A stretch of 6,650 nt of DNA, from assembly GCA_002732675.1 (NCBI GenBank), contig NVRR01000182.1:1-6650 (forward strand). The letters are read 5' to 3'. The stretch comes from Sneathiella sp. (GTDB lineage: Bacteria; Pseudomonadota; Alphaproteobacteria; Sneathiellales; Sneathiellaceae). This document shows positions 1-5,597 of the stretch, piece after piece. The notes beneath the pieces were generated by a model. That model saw nothing but the letters and a program-made list of their open reading frames with translations, was not told where the DNA came from and made no database searches. A program made the position numbers and the translations under genes. Numbering within the stretch: position 1 is the first letter of the stretch; the number at the start of each line of letters is the position of its first letter.

Positions 1-141
1 GTCTCATAACTAACGTTGATACCTCGTTCATGCAGGATGATATTCCACTTGACGCAGTGACAATGGATATCAGACAGACATCATCACGGCTAAGCGGATG
101 ATCTCAGGTGAGGTCTTGAAATAACGGAACGAATTTTTCAT
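1..141 (-). pseudogene. IS6-family transposase, broken N-terminal fragment
   Basis: Remnant of a DDE transposase of the IS6 (IS26-like) family, read on the - strand from an ATG at 141 and cut by the window edge. The first 23 codons give MKNSFRYFKTSPEIIRLAVM and then MSV, which matches the usual start of alphaproteobacterial IS6 transposases (KNPFRYF..SPE.IRLAVMMYVR). A TGA at 72-70 stands where the Arg of 'YVR' is expected. The frame then continues as YPLSLRQVE, and one extra base within 39-42 shifts it. The next frame resumes with the family wording ILHERGINVSYE up to base 1. At least two lesions make it non-functional unless both are sequence errors. I could not find a convincing IS6 terminal inverted repeat between 142 and 286, so the right end of the element is not located. 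Seen: residues and lesions. Family: recognised from memory of the IS6 consensus. Confidence 0.85.
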
Positions 142-214
142 GTTACAGACTGTAAATCCAGCTTTGTTACGGCTCAAAGCATTTTCCTCTGGCAATGCCT
201 CTTGCGTTGCATCA

Positions 215-262
215 TTGACTTGGATCAAGGCGATGGTCGGGCTGTCGGATAAAATCCTCCTT
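215..262 (+). promoter_or_regulatory. FNR/CRP-type box and class II promoter of the host-attachment gene
   Basis: The palindrome TTGAC-TTGG-ATCAA at 215-228 matches the FNR-type consensus TTGAT-N4-ATCAA at nine of ten positions. A -10-like TAAAAT lies at 250-255, predicting transcription from about 262. The box centre (221.5) is then about 40.5 bp upstream, the position from which FNR-type activators contact RNA polymerase. The leader to the ATG at 287 would be about 25 nt. Inference: low-oxygen activation by an FNR/FixK/Anr-type regulator; the regulator itself is not in the window. Confidence 0.72.
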
Positions 263-286
263 TGTAGAGAACGTTGGGAGATAAAG

Positions 287-736
287 ATGAAAGCGACACG
301 CACATGGGTTGTCATTGCAAATGGTGCGCATGCACGTTTCCTATTGAATGACGGTCCGGGTCATGGCCTGGTCGAACTCAGGGATCTTGATCTGAAGCAA
401 GATCATTTAGTTGCGCAAGATCTGGTGTCAGATCGATCGGGTCGTACATTTGATTCCAACGGCCCCAGTAAACATGCCGTCGATCCTTCCAGTGACCAAG
501 AACGGCTGGAAGAGAAAAAATTCGCAGGCAAAGTCGTGGCGCAGCTGGAGGCCGGACTCACGGAAAATAGCTTTGACCGGCTAATTCTCGTAGCGGCGCC
601 GACCATGCTTGGCGATATCCGTGAAAAGTTATCAACCCATGCGTCGGATTGCATTACAGCAGATGTTCCTAAGAACCTGAACCATTTTTCCAATGCAGAA
701 CTGACTGCTTATTTGGGAAAATTTCTAGCAGTCTAA
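287..736 (+). CDS. host attachment family protein (baeRF-like)
   Basis: A 149-residue cytosolic protein of the 'host attachment protein' family, named after an Agrobacterium factor needed for attachment to plant cells and related to bacterial release-factor-like (baeRF) domains. Its biochemical role is not established. Family wording is visible: WVVIANGAHARFL at residues 7-19, DRSGRTFDS at 49-57, a charged DQERLEEKKFA stretch at 70-80, then a hydrophobic strand LILVAAPTMLGDIREKL at 99-115 and KNLNHF near the end. There is no signal peptide or membrane segment. I chose the ATG at 287 because GGGAG at 276-280 is well placed and the residues before it (from 140) do not look like the family. The gene is monocistronic: its stop lies only 4 bases before the next regulatory palindrome. 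The FNR-type promoter upstream suggests induction at low oxygen. Family confident, function unknown. Confidence 0.87.
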   Translation: MKATRTWVVIANGAHARFLLNDGPGHGLVELRDLDLKQDHLVAQDLVSDRSGRTFDSNGPSKHAVDPSSDQERLEEKKFAGKVVAQLEAGLTENSFDRLILVAAPTMLGDIREKLSTHASDCITADVPKNLNHFSNAELTAYLGKFLAV

Positions 737-740
737 AAGT

Positions 741-789
741 TTGATCGACATCAATGCGAGGCGAAAGTATTGCCGTTATCTTTTGTCTA
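741..789 (+). promoter_or_regulatory. FNR/CRP-type box and class II promoter before the Hsp20 remnant and DUF2892 operon
   Basis: TTGAT-CGAC-ATCAA at 741-754 is a perfect FNR-type palindrome. A TATCTT element at 777-782 (four of six to the -10 consensus) predicts transcription from about 789, placing the box centre (747.5) at about -41.5. The leader to the DUF2892 start at 974 would be about 185 nt, long for a direct promoter. This makes sense if the promoter originally served the decayed Hsp20-like frame starting at 846. The site sits 4 bases after the stop of the host-attachment gene. Confidence 0.72.
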
Positions 790-845
790 TATGGAAGTAT
801 TGTCTACTCGCAAATTTTCGAGATCACTAAAAATGAGGGACATGC

Positions 846-977
846 ATGAGTGTGAGATCGTTCCTTCCCAAACTTTGGGGCGTCAATGATGATAATTATA
901 TTCCATTCCATTTGATTCCTTGTAGGGCGAATTTGATCGTGCTGTCGGTACCAACCAATAATTGGAGATTGAGATGA
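846..977 (+). pseudogene. probable Hsp20 small heat-shock protein remnant (43-codon frame)
   Basis: An ATG at 846 is preceded by a good ribosome site (GAGGGA, about 835-840). It opens a 43-codon frame whose first 22 residues, MSVRSFLPKLWG followed by VNDDNYIPFH, resemble the N-terminus of bacterial Hsp20/alpha-crystallin chaperones (M.LR.LIP..WG...PF..LQRE.DR.F). After PFH the match moves to another frame: bases 920-946 read L-stop-GEFDRAV, close to the family's LQ.EFDR.F, with TAG where a Gln codon is expected. The alpha-crystallin domain itself is absent. The 43-codon frame ends in a TGA overlapping the ATG of the DUF2892 gene (ATGA, 974-977), so translating it could couple to that gene. 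Seen: frames, ribosome site, overlap. Inferred: Hsp20 origin, from a short match. Alternative: a genuine leader peptide. Confidence 0.5.
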
Positions 978-1171
978 AAAAGAATGTCGGGATTAGTGAT
1001 AGAATTATAAGAGTGGTTTTGGGTCTGGGCTTGCTCGCGATGGCTTTGTTCGCGTCTGAACTGAGCTATAGCTGGATTGGTTGGGTAGGGGTTGTCCCGC
1101 TGGTAACTGGCCTTGCAGGAAAATGTCCTCTATATGGTTTGCTGGGCCTCAATACCTGCAAAGTCGTCTAG
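974..1171 (+). CDS. DUF2892 (YgaP-type transmembrane domain) inner-membrane protein
   Basis: A 65-residue membrane protein of the DUF2892 family. The family pattern is complete: NVGISDRIIRVVLG at residues 4-17, a first membrane helix about 12-29, a second about 34-48, then GKCPLYGLLGLNTC at 49-62 with conserved Cys51 and Cys62. In E. coli YgaP the same membrane module is fused to a rhodanese domain and anchors it to the inner membrane. Here the rhodanese is the next gene, 35 bp downstream, so the two products may act together in sulfur or persulfide transfer at the membrane (inference). I prefer the ATG at 974, with GGAG at 964-967 six bases away, over the TTG at 962, which overlaps that site. 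First intact gene of a probable three-gene operon; the FNR-type site at 741-754 is the nearest regulatory signal. Confidence 0.85.
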   Translation: MKKNVGISDRIIRVVLGLGLLAMALFASELSYSWIGWVGVVPLVTGLAGKCPLYGLLGLNTCKVV

Positions 1172-1206
1172 TCAAATCCCACTGATTTAATAAAGGTATA
1201 TCAACA

Positions 1207-1593
1207 ATGCAAAAACCAGTCCTGCATCACGGGTTTAAGAAAATGCTCGCCGAAGCTAACGCCGTAATTGACACGATATCTGTGCAGGATCTTCCGTATC
1301 TGATGGGTGATCCGGACGTGGTACTCGTCGATGTCAGGGAAAAGGTGGAACGAGATATGGATGGCGGTATACCGGCGTCAATCCACGCATCGCGTGGATT
1401 GCTCGAGTTCCTCGCAGATCCGGAAAGCCCCGCCTATAACGACGCTTTTCAGCCCGAGAAAAAACTAGTGCTTTATTGCGCTACCGGGGGGCGATCGGCG
1501 TTGGCCGCCAGAACTCTGATTGACATGGGCTTTAAGGATGTGAGTTCGCTTGCAGGTGGTTATAATGCGTGGCAGGTCGCAGAGAAAAAATAA
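1207..1593 (+). CDS. single-domain rhodanese (sulfurtransferase)
   Basis: A 128-residue rhodanese-like protein that would carry sulfur as a persulfide on its active-site cysteine. The active loop CATGGRS spans residues 91-97, with Cys91 as the catalytic residue, followed by the usual helix SALAARTLIDMGFKDV and the closing LAGGYNAW at 115-122. The N-terminal half shows VLVDVREKVERD (39-50) and the GGIPASIHASRG segment (53-64). Length fits one rhodanese domain plus a 20-residue N-terminal extension; no signal peptide is visible, so it is cytosolic. AAAGG at 1192-1196 supports the ATG at 1207. The DUF2892 gene upstream and the cytochrome gene 5 bp downstream indicate co-transcription. The physiological sulfur donor and acceptor cannot be told from sequence. 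Confidence 0.92.
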   Translation: MQKPVLHHGFKKMLAEANAVIDTISVQDLPYLMGDPDVVLVDVREKVERDMDGGIPASIHASRGLLEFLADPESPAYNDAFQPEKKLVLYCATGGRSALAARTLIDMGFKDVSSLAGGYNAWQVAEKK

Positions 1594-1598
1594 TATCC

Positions 1599-1940
1599 AT
1601 GCAATTTGCTCGCACCGGTCTTTTTTTATCAGTAGCTTTATTCTCTGTACAGATTGCGGAGGCGACGCTAGCCGCTGATGTCTTCCGCGGCAATCCGGAC
1701 GATGGTAAGGCTCTAGTAGAACAGCTCTGCTCTCGCTGTCATGGAACGTCCGAAGATACAGAGAGTCCGTTTGTCTCGGCCCCGCTTTTACGCGAACTTG
1801 CGACCAGGTGGCCATTGGAAAATCTCGGTGAAGCATTGGCCGAGGGGATCAGTGTCGGCCATCCGGCGATGCCGGAATTCGAGTTTAGTTCTCGCGAAAT
1901 CGACGATCTTCTGACTTATCTGAATACGTTGAAGCCTTAG
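1599..1940 (+). CDS. small exported monohaem cytochrome c
   Basis: A 113-residue class I c-type cytochrome for periplasmic electron transfer. Residues 1 to about 25 form a signal peptide: short basic start, hydrophobic core LFLSVALFSVQIA, likely cleavage after ATLA. The mature part holds one haem attachment site CSRCH at 44-48. Met91 in HPAMPEF is the probable sixth haem ligand, and the C-terminal helix IDDLLTYLNTL is typical. The ATG at 1599 is chosen because it starts exactly at the signal peptide. A GTG at 1569 in the same frame would add a charged extension and overlap the rhodanese gene. The gap to the rhodanese stop is only 5 bp and the ribosome site is weak (GAG near 1582), suggesting translational coupling. 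The electron partner is unknown; context suggests low-oxygen or sulfur redox work. Confidence 0.92.
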   Translation: MQFARTGLFLSVALFSVQIAEATLAADVFRGNPDDGKALVEQLCSRCHGTSEDTESPFVSAPLLRELATRWPLENLGEALAEGISVGHPAMPEFEFSSREIDDLLTYLNTLKP

Positions 1941-1949
1941 CCGTACAGA

Positions 1950-1997
1950 TTGATCTAAGTCAAAGCGCGGCATCGAAAATCTCTTATAATCTGCTGG
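1950..1997 (+). promoter_or_regulatory. FNR/CRP-type box and class II promoter of the universal stress gene
   Basis: TTGAT-CTAA-GTCAA at 1950-1963 matches the FNR-type consensus at nine of ten positions. A perfect TATAAT at 1985-1990 predicts a start point near 1997, so the box centre (1956.5) falls at about -40.5. The leader to the ATG at 2025 would be about 28 nt. This is the strongest promoter prediction in the window, because both elements are near-consensus and correctly spaced, and no -35 hexamer is needed for activator-dependent transcription. Confidence 0.8.
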
Positions 1998-2024
1998 ATT
2001 ATAAAATAATACGGGAGATTAGCT

Positions 2025-2867
2025 ATGGGCTACAAAACCATCCTTGTTCATGTCAGCAACCTTGACCGGTCAAAAGAGATTCTGAATGCCGCCGTAATGA
2101 TGGCAAAAATATACGATGCCCATTTGATCGGCTTATTCGTTGTGCCAGGGATCCATATTTATCCATCGGTCAGCATGTATATTCCGGCTGAAGCATTACA
2201 GTCACACAAGAAATTCCATCTTGAGCAGGCCGAAAAAATTGAAGCGCTATTTGATAAAACAACAAAAAGTGAGGGTATTTCCGCGGAATGGCGGCAGGAG
2301 GAGTCGTATCTCCCCAACATTTCGCAAATTGTTATTGATAACGCCCGCACTGCAGATTTGATTATTCTTGGCCAGGCGGATGAAGAAAATGACGATGCCA
2401 ATCTGATTGAAGTGCCGGGCGATGTTTTAATGGAAAGCGGTCGTCCAGTACTGGTGGTGCCGTATTCAGGGACGTTCAAGACAATTGGTGACCATGTGCT
2501 TGTTGGTTGGAACGGAACACGGGAAGCATCGCGGGCCGCTTTTGATGCCCTGCCGATTTTAAAGTCAGCAAGCCAGGTCCACCTGCACTGGGCCGTTTCC
2601 GTAAAACCGGATTCCGACGATAAAACCCTGCTTGGCACCGATCTGGCGGCCACTTTGGCCCGCCATAACGTAAATGTTTCGACAGAAACGAATGTCAATC
2701 CAGATCTTTCAGCCGGTGATGAATTGCTGTCCTATGTGACGCAACGGGGCGCAGATCTTCTTGTCATGGGAGGGTATGGTCGGTCCCGTACCCGGGAATT
2801 CATTTTTGGCGGCGCTACTAAACAGATCCTCAACCATATGATTGTTCCTGTGCTGATGTCCCACTAG
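2025..2867 (+). CDS. tandem-domain universal stress protein
   Basis: A 280-residue cytosolic protein with two universal stress (UspA-fold) domains. Domain 1 runs about 1-147, starting YKTILVHVSN and ending GRPVLVVP; its nucleotide loop is degenerate (ILGQADEENDD). Domain 2 runs about 155-280, starting HVLVGWNGTREASRA and carrying the ATP-binding pattern G249-x2-G252-x9-G262-G263 within VMGGYGRSRTREFIFGGATK. Binding is therefore predicted only for domain 2, as is common in tandem Usp proteins. Such proteins support survival under growth arrest, oxygen limitation or other stress, but their molecular action is poorly defined. GGGAG at 2013-2017 fixes the ATG. The gene has its own FNR-type promoter and is followed 11 bp later by the Lon-like remnant, which it may once have been co-transcribed with. 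Confidence 0.92.
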   Translation: MGYKTILVHVSNLDRSKEILNAAVMMAKIYDAHLIGLFVVPGIHIYPSVSMYIPAEALQSHKKFHLEQAEKIEALFDKTTKSEGISAEWRQEESYLPNISQIVIDNARTADLIILGQADEENDDANLIEVPGDVLMESGRPVLVVPYSGTFKTIGDHVLVGWNGTREASRAAFDALPILKSASQVHLHWAVSVKPDSDDKTLLGTDLAATLARHNVNVSTETNVNPDLSAGDELLSYVTQRGADLLVMGGYGRSRTREFIFGGATKQILNHMIVPVLMSH

Positions 2868-2878
2868 AAAACAGTTCA

Positions 2879-3007
2879 ATGTCAGATATCAAAGAGTTAC
2901 GGGTATCGCAGCTGCGTCGGCGCTACGGTCCCCGTTCCTTCAACTTTAAAGATATCAGCGAATTGGACGATCTGACGGAACCGTTGGGTTAAGACCGGGC
3001 CGTAGAC
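2879..3007 (+). pseudogene. Lon-like AAA protease, N-terminal remnant
   Basis: An ATG at 2879, 11 bp after the universal stress stop, opens 37 codons ending in TAA at 2990-2992. The residues include LRVSQLRRRYGPRSFNF and then ELDDLTEPLG. They fit the N-terminus of the Lon-related ATP-dependent protease family (COG1067 type: LRWRCDP..F.F.TT.EL..L...IGQ.RA). The stop falls exactly where the conserved Gln of GQDRAV belongs, and the next codons read DRAVD in the same frame, so a CAA-to-TAA change explains the break. Beyond about 3007 the match fades, and the Walker ATPase region and Ser-Lys protease domain are missing, so most of the gene is gone. No ribosome site is evident. Seen: frame, stop and continuation. 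Family: recognised by eye, not aligned. A genuine 37-residue peptide is the alternative, but unlikely. Confidence 0.65.
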
Positions 3008-3298
3008 TGTTCCCTGTCAGCGCCTACGGGCCTAAATAACGGAATTGCCTAAGAATCGTCGCTGGTTGAGGAGTTAGAAGGAGCAAACGGCAATGGATAT
3101 CCAGATTGTCCCGCCGGCGGTCCAGAAGTTGATGCAATCATGCGAAGACTGGGCGCCGCTAATAATTTGCTGATTTTGGCAAGGAACAGTTTCTTGATAG
3201 ACAATACGATGCTTCTTCAAAAACTGATTGCAAGCAGGCCTCCGATCCTGTTTGTTTGATGATTGCTTCGATCCTTAATATCGCGAATTTGAGGTAAC
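3008..3298 (+). other. gene-poor stretch with a decayed open frame
   Basis: No intact gene is supported between the Lon-like remnant and the permease. The frame of the remnant meets a second TAA at 3050-3052 and then stays open for 68 codons (3053-3256) before TGA at 3257. That stretch ends in protein-like wording (MRRLGAANNLLILAR, then NSFLIDNTMLLQKLIASRPP), which I cannot assign; it may be further decayed coding sequence. A 26-codon frame at 3093-3173 has a good ribosome site (GAAGGAG, about 3077-3083) but no recognisable product. Bases 2997-3005 and 3024-3032 form an imperfect GC-rich hairpin without a T-run. A weak promoter-like pair TTGTTT (3252-3257) / TAATAT (3276-3281) precedes the permease but would leave almost no leader. 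No FNR-type palindrome was found here. Confidence 0.5.
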
Positions 3299-4552
3299 AT
3301 GATAAGTAAACCAGATCTGAAAGACGCAAGCTCCGCTGGCGCCTCACCGCAGCTTAAACGTAGTTTGTCACTACCCCTCTTAACTCTTTACGGTCTAGGG
3401 GTGACCATCGGTGCCGGTATCTATGTTCTGGTTGGTGCAACAGCGGCCAAAGCAGGTATTTACGCACCCATCTCTTTTCTTTTAGCGGCAGCGGTAGTGG
3501 CCTTTACAGGGTTTTCATATTCCGAACTTTCGACGCGGTATCCGGTTAGCGCGGGAGAGGCCGAGTATGTGGCCAAAGGGCTGAAGCTGCGCTGGCTTTC
3601 GGTCGTCGTCGGGCTGATGGTTGTCGCGTCCGGGGTGGTGTCATCTGCAGCTATATCCATCGGGGCGGCGGCCTATCTTCAGGGGTTTATCCCGTTATCG
3701 CTCGACCTTTTGACGGCTCTTGTGGTTATCGTTGTCGGCCTGATTGCCGCTTGGGGGGTGTTCGAATCAGTCATGCTTGCTGCCATACTGACAGTCATCG
3801 AAATCTGTGGCCTGGGTTTGGTGGTGTATTATGGTGTTGCGGATAATCCTGACATTTGGCACAATCTGGACACCCTTATTCCTCCATTTGAAGGCGCCGT
3901 CTGGAGTGGCATACTCTCCGCAAGTCTGTTGGCATTTTTTGCTTTCGTCGGGTTCGAAGATATGGCGAATATTGTAGAAGAGGTGAAGCAGCCGCGAAAG
4001 AACTTGCCGCGCGGCATCCTAATGACGCTGGGGATCGCGACGCTAATCTATTTTACGGTGGTGGCGGTCGTCGTTCTTGTGGTTCCTATGACGGATTTAA
4101 CCAGTTCGGCGGCGCCTCTCCGGCTGGTCTTCGAAACTGCCGGCACAGTACCAACGGTCATATTTGGTGTCATAGCTATCTTTGCGACAATCAATGGCGT
4201 TCTTATCCAGATTATTATGGCGTCGCGGGTGCTCTATGGTCTGGCCTCGCAGAAGAACCTGCATGCGTTGTTCGCCTATATTAATCCCGTCACACAAACG
4301 CCGCTTGTGGCCACATTTGTTGTTGTCGGTATCATCCTGTTCCTTGCTTATTTCCTGCCCATCGCCCGGCTTGCAGAAACGACGTCTACCATTGTCCTTA
4401 TCGTTTTTTGCTTTGTGAACCTGTCGCTGCTGCGAATTAAGCTGTCGAAAATACCCCCCGAAGGTGACGCCTTTATTGTACCGGTGTTCGTGCCTGTTCT
4501 TGGATTAATTTCCAGTGCCTTGCTGTTATCGGCCGGAATAATGGCTAACTGA
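3299..4552 (+). CDS. APC-superfamily amino-acid permease
   Basis: A 417-residue inner-membrane transporter of the amino acid-polyamine-organocation superfamily, expected to import an amino acid or amine by proton or ion coupling. The first helix carries the substrate-site glycine motif GVTIGAGIYVLVG (34-46). The family hallmark FVGFEDMANIVEEVKQPRKN spans 216-235, followed by LPRGI. About eleven or twelve hydrophobic helices can be picked out, including roughly 57-75, 100-120, 136-154, 157-178, 203-217, 240-263, 285-307, 335-353, 363-378 and 394-412. The N-terminal 25 residues are polar and cytoplasmic. Length is within the range of the compact bacterial members. GAGG at 3291-3294 supports the ATG at 3299. 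It stands alone on the + strand, with no transport partner gene nearby. The substrate cannot be predicted from the sequence. Confidence 0.93.
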   Translation: MISKPDLKDASSAGASPQLKRSLSLPLLTLYGLGVTIGAGIYVLVGATAAKAGIYAPISFLLAAAVVAFTGFSYSELSTRYPVSAGEAEYVAKGLKLRWLSVVVGLMVVASGVVSSAAISIGAAAYLQGFIPLSLDLLTALVVIVVGLIAAWGVFESVMLAAILTVIEICGLGLVVYYGVADNPDIWHNLDTLIPPFEGAVWSGILSASLLAFFAFVGFEDMANIVEEVKQPRKNLPRGILMTLGIATLIYFTVVAVVVLVVPMTDLTSSAAPLRLVFETAGTVPTVIFGVIAIFATINGVLIQIIMASRVLYGLASQKNLHALFAYINPVTQTPLVATFVVVGIILFLAYFLPIARLAETTSTIVLIVFCFVNLSLLRIKLSKIPPEGDAFIVPVFVPVLGLISSALLLSAGIMAN

Positions 4553-4566
4553 GACTAAGCGCATTG

Positions 4567-4667
4567 TCAGAGGAAAGTCGGTAAGCAATGAAAAGCGGTA
4601 CGGAATGGATTTTTCATGCGCCGAACGTAATTCCAGCTTCACCGCAGCCCAGGTGATTTTCCTCTGA
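4567..4667. repeat. 13-bp inverted repeat pair spanning the convergent gap
   Basis: TCAGAGGAAA at 4567-4576 is perfectly complementary to TTTCCTCTGA at 4658-4667. Allowing one mismatch, the arms extend to 13 bp (4567-4579 and 4655-4667). They enclose 75 bp without a gene, between the permease stop and the end of the crotonase gene. It could be a long-range stem for transcript ends from both sides, or the terminal repeats of a tiny degraded mobile element. No flanking target duplication is evident, so the nature is undecided. Confidence 0.45.
4639..4660 (+). terminator. weak terminator-like hairpin after the permease
   Basis: TCACC (4639-4643) and GGTGA (4652-4656) can form a 5-bp stem with an 8-base loop, directly followed by four T residues (4657-4660). 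The stem is short and the T-run minimal, so this is only a possible intrinsic terminator for the + strand permease. It overlaps the right arm of the 13-bp inverted repeat. Confidence 0.28.
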
Positions 4668-4685
4668 TAATACCGCCGTGCCTTC

Positions 4686-5510
4686 CTACTTACCGCTAAA
4701 ATTCGGCGCCCGTTTTTCGAGGAAATGGGCGACACCTTCCTTGAAGTCCTCGCTCTTGAAGCTTTCCAGCATCTCGGCGTTGCCAACGGCAACCGCGTCA
4801 TTCAGGGTTCCAAACTGGGCGTTATACACCTGCCGCTTCATGACAGCCATTGATCTGGGAGAGACATTCTGGGCCAGGTCTTTTGCATAGGCTCGGGTCG
4901 CTGGCATCAGGGCATCTGCTTCATGGACCTGATTGACCAGGCCGATCCGCAGCGCTTCCTCCGCTGTTACCTTCCGTGAAGACAACAACAAATCAAGCGC
5001 CACCGAATGGCCAACAAGCCGCGGAAGCATCCAGGAAATGCCATGCTCTGCAATAAGTCCGCGCTTGGCAAAAGCTGTCATGAAAATGGCCTCACGACTG
5101 GCGAAGCGCATGTCGCAATACAGGGAAACGACCATGCCAAGACCAGCAGCCGGGCCGTTGATGGCGGCAATTACCGGTTTGCTGAGGGACGGAAAATAGG
5201 AATATTGTGTCTGATAATCTGCCGGGATAGCGACATTATAAGGTCGTGTCCCATAGACTGCACCTGGCTCACGCGTCTCGGAACCATCCCCAATGCCGCT
5301 CAGCAGGTTCATATCGGCGCCAGCACAGAAACCGCGCCCGGCACCGGTTAAGATGATTACCCGCACAGCATCATCCTTATCGGCACTTTCCATTGCCTCG
5401 CGGACCTCTTTCTCCATGAGCCGCGTCCAGGCATTTAACTTGTCCGGCCGATTGAGGGTAACAGTCGCAATCCCCTCACTAATGTCATAGTCGATATGCT
5501 CGAACGTCAT
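4686..5510 (-). CDS. crotonase-fold enoyl-CoA hydratase/isomerase family protein
   Basis: A 274-residue cytosolic acyl-CoA enzyme of the crotonase superfamily. The N-terminal strand and LNRPDKLNAW (19-28) are standard. The oxyanion-hole segments are GRGFCAGADM (58-67) and NGPAAGLGM (118-126). The two glutamates used by classical enoyl-CoA hydratase appear to be replaced, by Val127 and Phe147 in my hand alignment. Instead Glu155 in GLIAEHG, followed by SWMLPRLVG, lies where PaaG-type isomerases carry a catalytic Asp and PECI-type isomerases a Glu. A double-bond isomerase or another crotonase reaction is therefore more likely than hydration (inference). GGGGAAG at 5514-5520 supports the ATG at 5510. 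It lies 87 bp after the luciferase-like gene on the same strand, so the two may be co-transcribed; the gap shows no clear promoter. Confidence 0.92.
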   Translation of the reverse strand: MTFEHIDYDISEGIATVTLNRPDKLNAWTRLMEKEVREAMESADKDDAVRVIILTGAGRGFCAGADMNLLSGIGDGSETREPGAVYGTRPYNVAIPADYQTQYSYFPSLSKPVIAAINGPAAGLGMVVSLYCDMRFASREAIFMTAFAKRGLIAEHGISWMLPRLVGHSVALDLLLSSRKVTAEEALRIGLVNQVHEADALMPATRAYAKDLAQNVSPRSMAVMKRQVYNAQFGTLNDAVAVGNAEMLESFKSEDFKEGVAHFLEKRAPNFSGK

Positions 5511-5597
5511 ATTCTTCCCCTTGTTCTTTGTTTTTGGTGGGTTTTAAGATAATAGCGTAAAAATTCAAGTGGGTTGTCCTTTTGTGTTTGGCGGAGA

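Noticed and set aside
197..213. Possible IS6 terminal repeat (GCCTCTTGCGTTGCATC)
   Set aside because: Resembles the IS6 end GGCTCTGTTGCAAA only loosely and is in the wrong orientation for the transposase fragment.
140..286. N-terminal extension of the host-attachment protein from an ATG at 140
   Set aside because: The 49 extra residues do not fit the family, cover the predicted FNR promoter, and the ATG at 287 has a proper ribosome site.
791..889. 32-codon frame starting at 791
   Set aside because: No ribosome site, start lies on the predicted transcript start, and no recognisable product.
1465..1836. 123-codon open frame on the - strand
   Set aside because: Antisense to the rhodanese and cytochrome c genes, both well supported; no family resemblance.
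2159..2698. 179-codon open frame on the - strand
   Set aside because: Lies fully antisense inside the universal stress gene, which has clear family motifs; the product shows no recognisable domain.
2997..3032. GC-rich imperfect hairpin
   Set aside because: One mismatch in a 9-bp stem, an 18-base loop and no T-run, so it is not a credible intrinsic terminator.
3093..3173. 26-codon frame with a good ribosome site
   Set aside because: Too short and without similarity I can recognise; kept only as a note in the gene-poor stretch.
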